Shown one piece after another: positions 34,275-42,602 of a DNA stretch of 64,000 bases. The DNA is from Oscillospiraceae bacterium (GTDB lineage: Bacteria > Bacillota > Clostridia > Oscillospirales > Ruminococcaceae): assembly GCA_017847885.1 (NCBI GenBank), contig JAGAUA010000038.1, forward strand, positions 62,001 to 126,000, read 5' to 3'. A program made the translations under genes and the position numbers. Positions within the stretch are counted from its first letter, which is position 1. Each line of letters opens with the position of its first letter. The notes beneath the pieces were generated by a model. That model did not search any database, was not told the origin of the DNA, and saw only the letters and a program-made list of their open reading frames with translations.

Positions 34275-35687
34275 TTACAGCGGCGCAATAGCGATCATGC
34301 CGTCCTCGTTGATGGAAACCTTGCTTCTTACGTATTCCGACTCAACTTTGAATACAGCGTCGTTAATAATTATCTTTACGCCGGGGTAAATGTATCCTTT
34401 GCATTTTATCGAAAGGAACTGCTTCGTTGCAAGTGAAGCGTCGATCTCGGCAACACGCTTCTGGAGCTTCTGGATATCCATTCCGATAAGCACCTTCTGA
34501 CGGCAGGCATTGCCCAATATCTGCTCCTTATCCTCGGGAAGAGAGTGCAGCTGCTTTTTCTTTTCGTTGAGGAAATTGATGACAAGAGTTGTGTTTTCCA
34601 GATCCTTTTTAGCCTTTTCGATCTGCTTGTTTACCTCTTCCTTTTCCTCGGCAAGCAGCGCGTTGTCGCCTATTGTGAGCAAGGTCGGGGTGTAGTTTTT
34701 CGTGCCGATATTGGACACCTCAACACTGTTTATGCTGGTATATTTTCCGCCCAGAAGTCCGCCCGTGTTGCCCTTGGTGGATATCTGACCGCCGCAGTAT
34801 ACATCGCAAATTACAAAGTTTGACGAGATAAGGTCTCCGTCGCATTTTATAGTGGAATGCTCGCAGAAATTGATGGTAACAGAGCCGTGAGCGGTAACGG
34901 TGGAATTGATGCAGCCCTTTTTGATGATAATGTTTCCGTCCGCCTCAAGGATCGCGCCGTTTACGTTTCCTGCAACCATGATATTTGAATTTGAAGATAT
35001 CTTGAAGCCCTCAAGCACCTCGCCCTTTACGACAACATCGCCCGTGAAAACGATATTTCCGACAGACGCGTCAACGTCTCCGTTTATCGTTACGACAGGG
35101 TCAATTGCAAAAGCGCCGCCCTTGAAGTTGATGTTTCCATCTGCGGTTGCGACGATCTGTGTTCCTTCCTCATTTAGCGCAGTATTGAGACCCACCGAAT
35201 AAGCAGCCTTTTTGCCCGGCTTCTGGCGTATCGTTACACCGCGCAGATCCGTGCCCGGCTCGCCCTCTGTGGGGAGGGTTATATCCGCGATAACGTCGCC
35301 TGCATAGACTGTACGGATAAGACCGAGGTTTTTGTAGTCCACAAAGCCGTTTTCGTTCTCAACGGGAGCAAGCTTCTGCTCTTTTTCGTAATTATATGTA
35401 ATGGTTCCGTCAATACCGTTTACCGCAGGAGTCCAGCGTGCAATGAGCGTCCTTGTATCGTAGCGTCTTTCATTTACAAGACGCTCGATCTCCTCATTAA
35501 GTATACCGTAAACCACTTTGTTTTCGGCAAGCTTGTTCATTATTGCTCCGACGGTTATCTCGGCACCGCCGTTTTTGGGAGGCTCAACGGTAACATATGC
35601 CTCTGAAAAATTTGGTGTGACAGATAAATTTATTTCGCTGTCAACGGGAGGATGATAGTTCATTCCTGCTTTAATATTCTCTGCCAT
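34275..35687 (-). CDS. FapA family protein (DUF342)
   Basis: A 470-residue polymer-like beta-helix protein of the FapA/DUF342 family. Residues about 15-180 are the N-terminal domain with GEPGTDLRGVTIRQKPGK, followed by parallel beta-helix repeats (about 190-330: GNINFKGG, GDVDASVGNIVFTGDVVVKG), then a coiled coil (about 345-415). In Vibrio FapA is tied to glucose signalling and polar localisation, but the general role is unclear. GGAGG precedes the ATG. It leads the c-di-GMP phosphodiesterase/kinase operon. Confidence 0.9.
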   Translation of the reverse strand: MAENIKAGMNYHPPVDSEINLSVTPNFSEAYVTVEPPKNGGAEITVGAIMNKLAENKVVYGILNEEIERLVNERRYDTRTLIARWTPAVNGIDGTITYNYEKEQKLAPVENENGFVDYKNLGLIRTVYAGDVIADITLPTEGEPGTDLRGVTIRQKPGKKAAYSVGLNTALNEEGTQIVATADGNINFKGGAFAIDPVVTINGDVDASVGNIVFTGDVVVKGEVLEGFKISSNSNIMVAGNVNGAILEADGNIIIKKGCINSTVTAHGSVTINFCEHSTIKCDGDLISSNFVICDVYCGGQISTKGNTGGLLGGKYTSINSVEVSNIGTKNYTPTLLTIGDNALLAEEKEEVNKQIEKAKKDLENTTLVINFLNEKKKQLHSLPEDKEQILGNACRQKVLIGMDIQKLQKRVAEIDASLATKQFLSIKCKGYIYPGVKIIINDAVFKVESEYVRSKVSINEDGMIAIAPL

Positions 35688-35744
35688 AACGCGCCTCCTT
35701 ACTAAAAACAGATATATATTTTATACCATACTTTGTTACTTTAC

Positions 35745-35773
35745 ATTATACACCATTTCCCACAAAAACACAA
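35745..35773 (-). promoter_or_regulatory. Promoter of FapA operon
   Basis: Minus strand TTGTGT (35773-35768), 17-nt spacer, TATAAT (35750-35745). Confidence 0.68.
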
Positions 35774-35856
35774 TAGCTGTTTAATCTTTAATTTATTTTT
35801 TGTGCATATTGTACAACTTTTCTGCAATTATTTTACTTTTTGTAAAATCAGTACTA

Positions 35857-35958
35857 ATACTAATAACCAATAAAAGTGTAGACAAAAAATCTGCGCAAAA
35901 TCCATATATGCAAGTTTTTGCTTGATTTTTTGTACACTTTTTAATTGGTTATTAGTAT
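35857..35958. repeat. ATACTAAT palindromic repeat (family B), full copy
   Basis: ATACTAATAACCAATAAAAG at the left end and its near-complement TTAATTGGTTATTAGTAT at the right close a 102-bp palindrome whose inner arms contain GTGTAGACAAAAAATC and GATTTTTTGTACAC. It occupies the middle of the 440-bp gap between divergent genes. No coding content. Another copy lies at 40280-40370. Confidence 0.85.
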
Positions 35959-36008
35959 AAGGCAAATGTTAAAAATCTGTAAGACATCGCGCTGCAGTGC
36001 CGAAACTA

Positions 36009-36037
36009 TTGCAATACCCGAAAAAGTGTGCTATAAT
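36009..36037 (+). promoter_or_regulatory. Promoter of carboxynorspermidine synthase-like gene
   Basis: TTGCAA (36009-36014), 17-nt spacer, TATAAT (36032-36037). The leader up to 36127 has a GCCTTG...CAGGC pairing followed by TTTTT (36071-36110), too weak to call an attenuator. Confidence 0.75.
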
Positions 36038-36127
36038 ACTTTCAACAGTACCGTATTTCAGACAAAATATGCCTTGAAAAGCAAATACGCTTGTGAATAC
36101 AGGCTTTTTATGAAAGGATGTTGTTAA

Positions 36128-37330
36128 ATGGGTAAAGCTTTAATTATCGGCTGCGGCGGTGTTGCTTCCGTGGTTATCCACAAGTGCTGCCAGAACTCCG
36201 AGGTTTTCGAAGAGATAATGATTGCCTCACGCACAAAGTCAAAGTGCGACGCTTTGAAGGAGAAGCTCCAGAATACCACAAAAACCAAGATATCTACCGC
36301 AAAGGTTGACGCTGACAGCGTAAGCGAGCTTGTTGCTCTTATGAAGGAATTCAAGCCAGACATTTGCATAAACGTTGCGCTTCCTTATCAGGATCTTACC
36401 ATAATGGACGCCTGCCTTGAATGTAAGGTTGACTATGTGGATACAGCCAACTACGAGCCTCTCGATACTGCAAAGTTTGAGTACAAGTGGCAGTGGGCAT
36501 ACCGCGAAAAATTTGAGAAAGCAGGCATTACCGCGCTTCTCGGAAGCGGCTTTGACCCGGGCGTAACAGGCGTTTTCTGCGCGTATGCACAGAAACACTA
36601 CTTTGATGAGATAAACTACATTGATATTCTCGACTGCAACGCAGGTGACCACGGTTACCCCTTTGCGACCAACTTCAATCCCGAAATAAATATCCGCGAG
36701 GTTTCCGCTAAGGGAAGCTACATCGAGGACGGCAAGTGGGTCGAGACCGAGCCTATGGAGATCAAGCGCGTTTACGATTTCCCCGAGATCGGCGAAAAGG
36801 ATATGTACCTGCTTCACCACGAGGAGCTTGAGTCCCTTGCGCTGAATATAAAGGGCATCAAGCGCATACGCTTCTTTATGACCTTCGGTCAGAGCTATCT
36901 TACACATCTCAAGTGCCTTGAAAATGTGGGCATGACATCAATTGAGCCTATCGAATTTGAGGGCAAGCAGATCGTGCCCCTGCAATTCCTGAAGGCGGTT
37001 CTCCCCGACCCTGCTTCTCTCGGTCCGAGAACAAAGGGCAAGACCAACATCGGCTGCATCATGCAGGGCTTTAAGGACGGCAAGCCCGTGAAATACTACG
37101 TTTACAACGTCTGCGTTCACGAGGAATGTTATGCCGAGGTCGGCTCGCAGGCTATTTCCTACACCACGGGCGTACCTGCAATGATAGGCGCAATGATGGT
37201 CATGACGGGCAAGTGGAAGAAGCCCGGCGTATACAACATCGAGGAATTTGACCCCGACCCGTTCATGGACGCTCTCAACAAGTGGGGACTTCCATGGAAG
37301 GAGACCTTCGACCCCAAGCTGGTTGACTGA
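36128..37330 (+). CDS. Saccharopine dehydrogenase family protein, likely carboxynorspermidine synthase
   Basis: A 400-residue NAD(P)H-dependent reductase with N-terminal Rossmann motif ALIIGCGGVASVVIHKC, VDADSVSELVALM, the conserved VALPYQDLTIMDACLE, and GSGFDPGVTGVFCAYAQ. These match the carboxynorspermidine/carboxyspermidine synthase branch, which condenses aspartate semialdehyde with a diamine, rather than the lysine pathway enzyme. In many bacteria nspC, the decarboxylase for the next step, is adjacent; it is absent here, so it may lie elsewhere. AAAGGA precedes ATG 36128. It is a single gene with its own promoter and terminator. Confidence 0.9.
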   Translation: MGKALIIGCGGVASVVIHKCCQNSEVFEEIMIASRTKSKCDALKEKLQNTTKTKISTAKVDADSVSELVALMKEFKPDICINVALPYQDLTIMDACLECKVDYVDTANYEPLDTAKFEYKWQWAYREKFEKAGITALLGSGFDPGVTGVFCAYAQKHYFDEINYIDILDCNAGDHGYPFATNFNPEINIREVSAKGSYIEDGKWVETEPMEIKRVYDFPEIGEKDMYLLHHEELESLALNIKGIKRIRFFMTFGQSYLTHLKCLENVGMTSIEPIEFEGKQIVPLQFLKAVLPDPASLGPRTKGKTNIGCIMQGFKDGKPVKYYVYNVCVHEECYAEVGSQAISYTTGVPAMIGAMMVMTGKWKKPGVYNIEEFDPDPFMDALNKWGLPWKETFDPKLVD

Positions 37331-37349
37331 CAATTGACTGACAAAACCG

Positions 37350-37379
37350 AACGCACGGCAAAAGCCGTGCGTTTTTTTA
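37350..37379. terminator. Intrinsic terminator
   Basis: ACGCACGGC (37351-37359) AAAA GCCGTGCGT (37364-37372) followed by a T run. It ends the upstream plus-strand gene and reaches the last codon of the phosphonate cluster on the minus strand. Confidence 0.93.
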
Positions 37380-39134
37380 TTCGCTGCATATTCTGTTTTT
37401 CACGTCCGAATAAATTTCAAATACATCCTTTTCGGTAAACGTGATTGCCGAATTTCCAAGCCGTTCGGTATTTACCCTTTTTGCAAGCTCGGACGGGTCT
37501 GCGCCGCTAAGGTCAAAGGGGTGCATAAGCTTCATATTCGTATATATTTCCGTGAGGCGGTCGGATATGCTTTGATTTTCGCTGCACTCCAGCGCGGTGC
37601 AAATTCGGTCAAGAACGTCACTTTGGCAGGAAGCCTTTTCAACCTGCCTAAACGCGGAAATAAGGCAAAGCGCCGCTGCCTGTCCGTGGCGGACTCCGTA
37701 ATTCGTTGTGAGCGAGTAGCTCATTGCGTGTCCCACGGCTGTTTTGGTTATGCTTATGGCTTTTCCCGCATAATACGACGCGGCAAATATCTCGTCATAG
37801 ACCGAGGTATTTCCCACCACAAAATCAGCGTAATTTTTCAGTATAAGCTTTATGGAATATACTGCATATCCCCTGCTTTCGTCGTTTGAGCCTTTGGTCA
37901 TCAGGCTTTCCACGCTATGGCAAAGCGCGTCAAGCAGCGATACTTTCCGCTGCTGTTCGTTCATGCTGTAAAGCAGCGTGCTGTCAAGGACGGCATTTTC
38001 GGGCAGCAGCGTACTGTCCGCAATCGACCTCTTTGCCCCGTTTGAAGTGATTACCGAAAAAGGCGTGGCTTCACTTCCCGAGCCTGCGGTGGTAGGCACC
38101 GCGATATGAACAAGGCTGCTTTTATTATTTCGGCAGAAATGGTATTTTACCGCCTTTGCTGTATCCATCGCGCTTCCGCCGCCTATGGATATCAGCATAT
38201 CTCCGCCGTATTCCGCAAACGCTTTCAGCGCGCTTTCAACGCATTCGTCGTCGGGGTTTTCCACTACACCGAAGAACCTGCCTTCCTCCATGCCAAGCTC
38301 GCATAATAACGAGTCCACGGCGCTTCCCTTAATATGTCTGCCCGTTACAGCAAAGGGTCTTTTTGCGCCGTATCTTTCTACAAGTGCTTTTAATGAGGAT
38401 ATCCCGAAGCATACTCCGCTGTCCGCCATGGAAATTTCTCTGCACACCCGTTCATAGTCCTGCGGCACGTCAATTTCGTTTATGTAATATCCGCTGTAAG
38501 AGAGGGGATACACGGAAAGTCCGCCTGCAATTGCATTAAACGCATTCTCGGCATAAACGTCCGTAACGCCTTTTTCGACAAACGCATTTACCTCATCAAG
38601 CCATTTTTGCACATCTTCCCTCGAAAGCTTATACATCGGCTGGAGCGCATAACAGCTGCCGCCCGAAATATTTACCCCAACCTCCGCAAGGCGGCCGTTT
38701 TCTATCCTGCCCTTGAAATCCTTGTCGGGCTGTGCAATGTCGGGATTTACAAGGCAAAGGGATTTTCTGCTGTCGGAAAGTATCTTCTCAACAAGGTGCT
38801 TATCAAAGACCAAGTCGCCGTGCAAAATCAGCATATCATCGTCAAGATATCTGCCTGCAAGGTGCATGGAATAGATATAATTCGTCGACTCATAGAGGGG
38901 ATTATTCACAAAGGTTACCTTTATTTCGGGGTGCAGCCTGCTTTCATCAAGCAGCTCCTGCTCGTATTTTCCCGTGGTAACTACCGCTTCGGTTATCCCA
39001 CATTCGGCAAGGATACGAAGCTGTCTTGCGAATATGCTTTCCCCGTCCCCAAGCTTTAAAAGGCATTTGGGACAGCTTTCCGTAAGCTTTCCCATTCTGC
39101 TGCCCGTACCCGAATTAAAAATCAAGGCTTTCAT
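37377..39134 (-). CDS. Nucleotidyltransferase fused to iron-containing alcohol dehydrogenase (putative phosphonate cytidylyltransferase / phosphonoacetaldehyde reductase)
   Basis: A 585-residue fusion. Residues 1-235 are a sugar-nucleotidyltransferase fold with LIFNSGTGSRMGKLT, CPKCLLKL and metal-binding HGDLVF, as in CTP:phosphonate or CTP:phosphocholine enzymes. Residues about 245-585 are an iron-dependent alcohol dehydrogenase with GGGSAMDTAKAV, PTTAGSGSEAT and the metal His in GHAMSYSL and YGVRHGQ. Beside PEP mutase and phosphonopyruvate decarboxylase, the likely reactions are reduction of phosphonoacetaldehyde to 2-hydroxyethylphosphonate and its CMP activation (inference). ATG 39134 overlaps the stop of the decarboxylase gene by four bases. 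Last gene of the cluster. Confidence 0.85.
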   Translation of the reverse strand: MKALIFNSGTGSRMGKLTESCPKCLLKLGDGESIFARQLRILAECGITEAVVTTGKYEQELLDESRLHPEIKVTFVNNPLYESTNYIYSMHLAGRYLDDDMLILHGDLVFDKHLVEKILSDSRKSLCLVNPDIAQPDKDFKGRIENGRLAEVGVNISGGSCYALQPMYKLSREDVQKWLDEVNAFVEKGVTDVYAENAFNAIAGGLSVYPLSYSGYYINEIDVPQDYERVCREISMADSGVCFGISSLKALVERYGAKRPFAVTGRHIKGSAVDSLLCELGMEEGRFFGVVENPDDECVESALKAFAEYGGDMLISIGGGSAMDTAKAVKYHFCRNNKSSLVHIAVPTTAGSGSEATPFSVITSNGAKRSIADSTLLPENAVLDSTLLYSMNEQQRKVSLLDALCHSVESLMTKGSNDESRGYAVYSIKLILKNYADFVVGNTSVYDEIFAASYYAGKAISITKTAVGHAMSYSLTTNYGVRHGQAAALCLISAFRQVEKASCQSDVLDRICTALECSENQSISDRLTEIYTNMKLMHPFDLSGADPSELAKRVNTERLGNSAITFTEKDVFEIYSDVKNRICSE

Positions 39135-40240
39135 TTCATCATCTTCTCCATCAGTAATTTTTTGTTTTCCCGAGGCGTTAATTTGGGTCTGCCCAAGTCG
39201 GGTCTTGAACCCTGTGCCGTGAATATCACCATTGCTGACCTGCAATTTTCGGCAAGCTGCTCCATGCCTTGCACGACCTCTTTTTCGTCCAATGCTGTGT
39301 ATACGCTTTCAAAGCCGCAGTCCTTCAAAATCTCGGGGATATTGATGTCAAACCCCACGGTAGGCTGACCTCCGACTGACTCGTGCGCACCGTTATTTAT
39401 AATGATATACCTGAAATTATCGCTCATGCTTGCGGCATTTACCGCAGCCGCGCCCATGTGCATAATAAACGCACCGTCGCCGTCAATGCAGTACACCTTT
39501 TTATCCGAAAAAAGGCTCATACCCAGCGCAATTGACGATGCATGACCCATTGACCCCACTGTAAGAAAATCGTTGCTGTGACCGAAGCCGCTTCTCTCCC
39601 TTATCTCGTAAAGCTCACGGGAGGTCTTGCCCGTTGTGGACACGACAATATCGTCTGCTCCAAGCTTTTCTGTGATGACCTCAAGCGCCCGTTCCCTTGT
39701 AAGCGGATAATCCGCGGCAGAGGGCTTGTACCCATATTTGCCGAAGGTATTTTTCCGCACGATAAGCGCGACAGGCTTGCTTTGCTCCGACATATATTCA
39801 ACGCAGCTTTTTATTTTTTCCTTATAATCGTCGTCGAGAATGAGCGTTTTTATGTCCAGCGCTTCAAGCAGGCTTTGCGTAATTTTCCCCTGCTTTTTGT
39901 GCTGCGGCTCGTCGCTCGTGCCCGGCTCTCCCCTCCAGCCGATGAGCATAAGCAGCGGAATACCGTACACTTCCTCATCGGCAAGGGAAACCAGCGGATT
40001 TACGGCATTTCCTATCCCCGAATTCTGCATATACACAACGCAGGGCTTTCGTGCCGCAAGATAATATCCGCAGGCTATGCCTATTGCGTTGCCCTCGTTT
40101 GCGGCTGTGATATTATGCTTTTTGCCGCAGACATCGCTTATGCAGGCGCAAAGCTCCTTCAAAAGCGAGTCGGGTACTCCCGTAAAAAAATCCAGCCCGT
40201 TTTCTATGAGGTACTCCACAAATTCTTTTGTATTTATCAC
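39131..40240 (-). CDS. aepY: Phosphonopyruvate decarboxylase
   Basis: A 369-residue thiamine-diphosphate enzyme. The N-terminal Pyr domain has FTGVPDSLLKELC and catalytic Glu in ITAANEGNAIGIACGYY. The C-terminal PP domain has the ThDP motif IDGDGAFIMHMGA...INNGAHESVGGQ. This arrangement, without the middle domain of pyruvate oxidases, is that of phosphonopyruvate and sulfopyruvate decarboxylases. It converts phosphonopyruvate to phosphonoacetaldehyde, pulling the unfavourable mutase reaction forward. GTG 40240 with AGGA upstream is the start. A repeat element lies between it and the PEP mutase gene. Confidence 0.93.
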   Translation of the reverse strand: MINTKEFVEYLIENGLDFFTGVPDSLLKELCACISDVCGKKHNITAANEGNAIGIACGYYLAARKPCVVYMQNSGIGNAVNPLVSLADEEVYGIPLLMLIGWRGEPGTSDEPQHKKQGKITQSLLEALDIKTLILDDDYKEKIKSCVEYMSEQSKPVALIVRKNTFGKYGYKPSAADYPLTRERALEVITEKLGADDIVVSTTGKTSRELYEIRERSGFGHSNDFLTVGSMGHASSIALGMSLFSDKKVYCIDGDGAFIMHMGAAAVNAASMSDNFRYIIINNGAHESVGGQPTVGFDINIPEILKDCGFESVYTALDEKEVVQGMEQLAENCRSAMVIFTAQGSRPDLGRPKLTPRENKKLLMEKMMK

Positions 40241-40279
40241 CGTTAGTTCCTGCTTTCCAAAGTATTGCTTTTTTCAGTC

Positions 40280-40370
40280 ATACTAAAAACTGTACAAAAA
40301 ATCGAGCATAATCTTGCGTATATGGATTATGCGAAGATTTTTTGTCTACAGTTTTATTGGTTATTAGTAT
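40280..40370. repeat. ATACTAAT palindromic repeat (family B), copy overlapping pepM 3' end
   Basis: A 91-bp palindrome between ATACTAAAAACTGTACAAAA and TTGTCTACAGTTTTATTGG plus TTATTAGTAT. The right end is identical to the full copy at 35857-35958, while the left end lacks the AATAACCAAT part. The repeat runs into the PEP mutase gene, supplying its last codons (Thr-Asn-Asn-Gln) and stop. Confidence 0.82.
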
Positions 40371-41256
40371 CAATAAGCTCAAGTATCGTTTTTACGGGCA
40401 CGCAATAATTTTCGTCGGCATATTTGCTCCTGCCCTCGGCAAGTATCGACTCCGCGGTTTTTTTCATCGCAAGATACGCGCTGCGCATAAGCTGATTTGC
40501 ATATATCACCATGTCCGCTCCCCTGTCATTCAGCTCCGTATCCGTAAATCCGTTGTATGCCGTGGGAATGAACACAAGCGGAACATGCGAAAACTCCGCT
40601 TTGAAAAGCTTTGCAAACTCAAATATGTCCGCGCCGTCAGACGAAGCGCTGTGAATAACGATACCGTCTGCGCCTGCTTCAATATATTTTTCCGCACGGC
40701 TCATAGCCTCGCCGCAGCTTTCCCCCGCGATAAGACTTTCAAGCCGTGCAAATATCATAAAATCCTCCGTGCAAAGGGAAGCCTTGGCGCACCTTAGCTT
40801 ATCCGCAAACACGTCCGCGTTTTCCATTGAATGAAGGCTTTTGTCGCCGTACAGGGAGTTTCGTTTGAGACCCGTTTTATCCTCGATGACCGCAGCGGAT
40901 ACCCCCAGCCTTTCAAGCGCGGCGGCGTAGCGGCAGAAATGCTCCGACGGACCGCCCGTATCCATATCAACGATGATCGGCTTTGAAGTGACCGAAAAAA
41001 TATCGTTTATCGCTGCAATTTTTTCGCTCATATCCACAAATTCGTTATCGGGCTTGCCCTTGAAAGCCGCGTGGCATAAGCCGCTGAACCACAATGCGTC
41101 AAACTCTTTTGCGCTGCCGTTTTCGGAGTATGCCCTCACATTTTCGGCAATGATACCCTCAAGTCCGTTCACCGTTTCCATTGCCCTTACAAGGCTTTTT
41201 TCCTTCAGCAAATTCCGCAGCTTGCTCCGCCTTTGCTCTGTTGAAATTTTTATCAT
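40354..41256 (-). CDS. aepX: Phosphoenolpyruvate phosphomutase
   Basis: A 300-residue TIM-barrel enzyme of the isocitrate lyase/PEP mutase superfamily. The diagnostic EDKTGLKRNSL (near residue 130) is the EDKxxxKxNS motif of true PEP mutases, and VDMDTGGPSEHFCRYAAALE follows the superfamily metal-site pattern. It forms the C-P bond by converting PEP to phosphonopyruvate, the entry to nearly all known phosphonates. ATG 41256 has AGAGGA six bases upstream; ATG 41262 is too close to it. It follows the permuted NlpC/P60-like gene by two bases. Its C-terminal residues and stop come from a repeat element. Confidence 0.95.
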   Translation of the reverse strand: MIKISTEQRRSKLRNLLKEKSLVRAMETVNGLEGIIAENVRAYSENGSAKEFDALWFSGLCHAAFKGKPDNEFVDMSEKIAAINDIFSVTSKPIIVDMDTGGPSEHFCRYAAALERLGVSAAVIEDKTGLKRNSLYGDKSLHSMENADVFADKLRCAKASLCTEDFMIFARLESLIAGESCGEAMSRAEKYIEAGADGIVIHSASSDGADIFEFAKLFKAEFSHVPLVFIPTAYNGFTDTELNDRGADMVIYANQLMRSAYLAMKKTAESILAEGRSKYADENYCVPVKTILELIDTNNQ

Positions 41257-41258
41257 GC

Positions 41259-41897
41259 TCATTCCTCTATTCCGCCGCAGAAAATCATACGCGCTATAAG
41301 CGTAAAAATTGTATGTATCCCCGTACTCACAAGCTCGCAGGCTGTCGGCTTTTCCATATATTTTTCGTACCCTGCCGAGGGTGTACGCCTGATATATCCC
41401 TCGAAATACTCATACCCTTTCAAGAGCGCGTCAATATCCTTTACGGAATATTTGAAGTAAGGTTTTTGCATATCGACTGCGCCCGAAAGCCCGATTATCT
41501 TTGCGGTAAAGGACATACAGTTATGCGCTTTGTATATTCTGAAACCGTGCAAAACCGGCATTGTCATCATTGAAAAAAGGTTGAAAAGCTGTTCGTTGTC
41601 ATTTTCGCATTTGGAAATAAAGCGGATGATATCCTCATACCGCCCCTCGTCAACGGGAATTTCAAAAACCTTTGCCTTGAATTTGCGGTACTTTCCGTAG
41701 GCGTAATAGTCGCGGTATTCGTGCATAAAGCCTGCGTCAAGGGGGGCAAAATGCCGCCTGCGCGAAAACGTGATAAAGTCGTTCAGCCGCTTGTCAAGGC
41801 ACACCGCAATATGGGTGTATTCATATTTTGTGATTGTCCTTGCGGCAGCACCGAGAGCCGTGTGGGCTTTGATAAGTACAATGTAAATCTTTTTCAT
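41259..41897 (-). CDS. Putative circularly permuted NlpC/P60-like (LRAT/YiiX-type) protein
   Basis: A 212-residue protein with no clear family name. YEYTHIAVCLDKRLNDFITF near the N-terminus and AHNCMSFTAKIIGL near residue 125 give a His followed by a Cys in the order and spacing of circularly permuted papain-fold proteins (YiiX, LRAT and related amidases or acyltransferases). If so, His and Cys would be catalytic, and a lipid acyl transfer or hydrolysis fits its location among lipid genes. This is motif-level inference. Its ATG overlaps the stop of the phosphatidyltransferase gene by four bases. Confidence 0.55.
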   Translation of the reverse strand: MKKIYIVLIKAHTALGAAARTITKYEYTHIAVCLDKRLNDFITFSRRRHFAPLDAGFMHEYRDYYAYGKYRKFKAKVFEIPVDEGRYEDIIRFISKCENDNEQLFNLFSMMTMPVLHGFRIYKAHNCMSFTAKIIGLSGAVDMQKPYFKYSVKDIDALLKGYEYFEGYIRRTPSAGYEKYMEKPTACELVSTGIHTIFTLIARMIFCGGIEE

Positions 41898-42565
41898 TTT
41901 TCTTCGTTTTTCAGCCGCTTGAAAAGCTGTATCTGCAAGCGGAACATTTCATAATATGTCGGAACAAGTCCGATAAAAATTATCAGGTCGGCAATTTTTA
42001 TATCCAATCCAAGCACGGAAAACAGCGTCTTTGACCCCATTATCATGCTTAAAACGGAAACCGCCGCGTAGGTCAGATGGGCTTCGATTGGTCCAAGACG
42101 GGGAAAAAGGAACTCGTTGAAATATATGATATAATTCATCGCCGTGACATTGACAATGCCGTAAACGGGTACCGCAAACGCCATGACCTCAATGTTTGCA
42201 TAGGGCGAAAAGCCAAGAGCAAGCATAAGAAACGTTGAAAAAAGCACGTCTGTTATTAGGTCGAAATATGCTCCCGCTTTTGAGGACATATTCCTGCTTC
42301 GCGCAACGTATCCGTCCAAATCGTCGGCAACAAGATGCACTGCAAGCCCCAGCAGCGTGCCGATAAAAAACAGCGGCGAAATATGCGTGAGAAGCGTTGA
42401 CACAACGGCAAAAAGTCCCCCGAGAGCGCCGATAAGCGTTACCTGATTTGGGGTCATGCTTTCGGGGATATACTTGCCGACGTGCTTGTAAAGGAACTGC
42501 TGAAACCCCGTTTCAAGCCTGCTGGGGATTATTTTTTTTACAGGATTTTTATAGTTGTCAGCCAT
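41894..42565 (-). CDS. CDP-alcohol phosphatidyltransferase
   Basis: A 223-residue integral membrane enzyme with six helices and the complete CDP-alcohol phosphotransferase motif: DDLDGYVARSRN then KAGAYFDLITD (D-x2-D-G-x2-A-R-x8-G-x3-D-x3-D, near residues 78-100). The family joins a CMP-activated head group and an alcohol such as diacylglycerol. In this operon the activated donor may be a CMP-phosphonate, making a phosphonolipid (inference). ATG 42565 is preferred; a TTG at 42619 in frame overlaps the preceding gene. The downstream gene overlaps by four bases. Confidence 0.9.
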   Translation of the reverse strand: MADNYKNPVKKIIPSRLETGFQQFLYKHVGKYIPESMTPNQVTLIGALGGLFAVVSTLLTHISPLFFIGTLLGLAVHLVADDLDGYVARSRNMSSKAGAYFDLITDVLFSTFLMLALGFSPYANIEVMAFAVPVYGIVNVTAMNYIIYFNEFLFPRLGPIEAHLTYAAVSVLSMIMGSKTLFSVLGLDIKIADLIIFIGLVPTYYEMFRLQIQLFKRLKNEEK

Positions 42566-42602
42566 GATATCATACCGTCTTTCCCGTGCTTCGGCGGACA
42601 GC

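Noticed and set aside
36040..36127. Polyamine or other riboswitch in the leader of the carboxynorspermidine synthase-like gene
   Set aside because: Only short imperfect pairings are visible, with no match to a known aptamer consensus.
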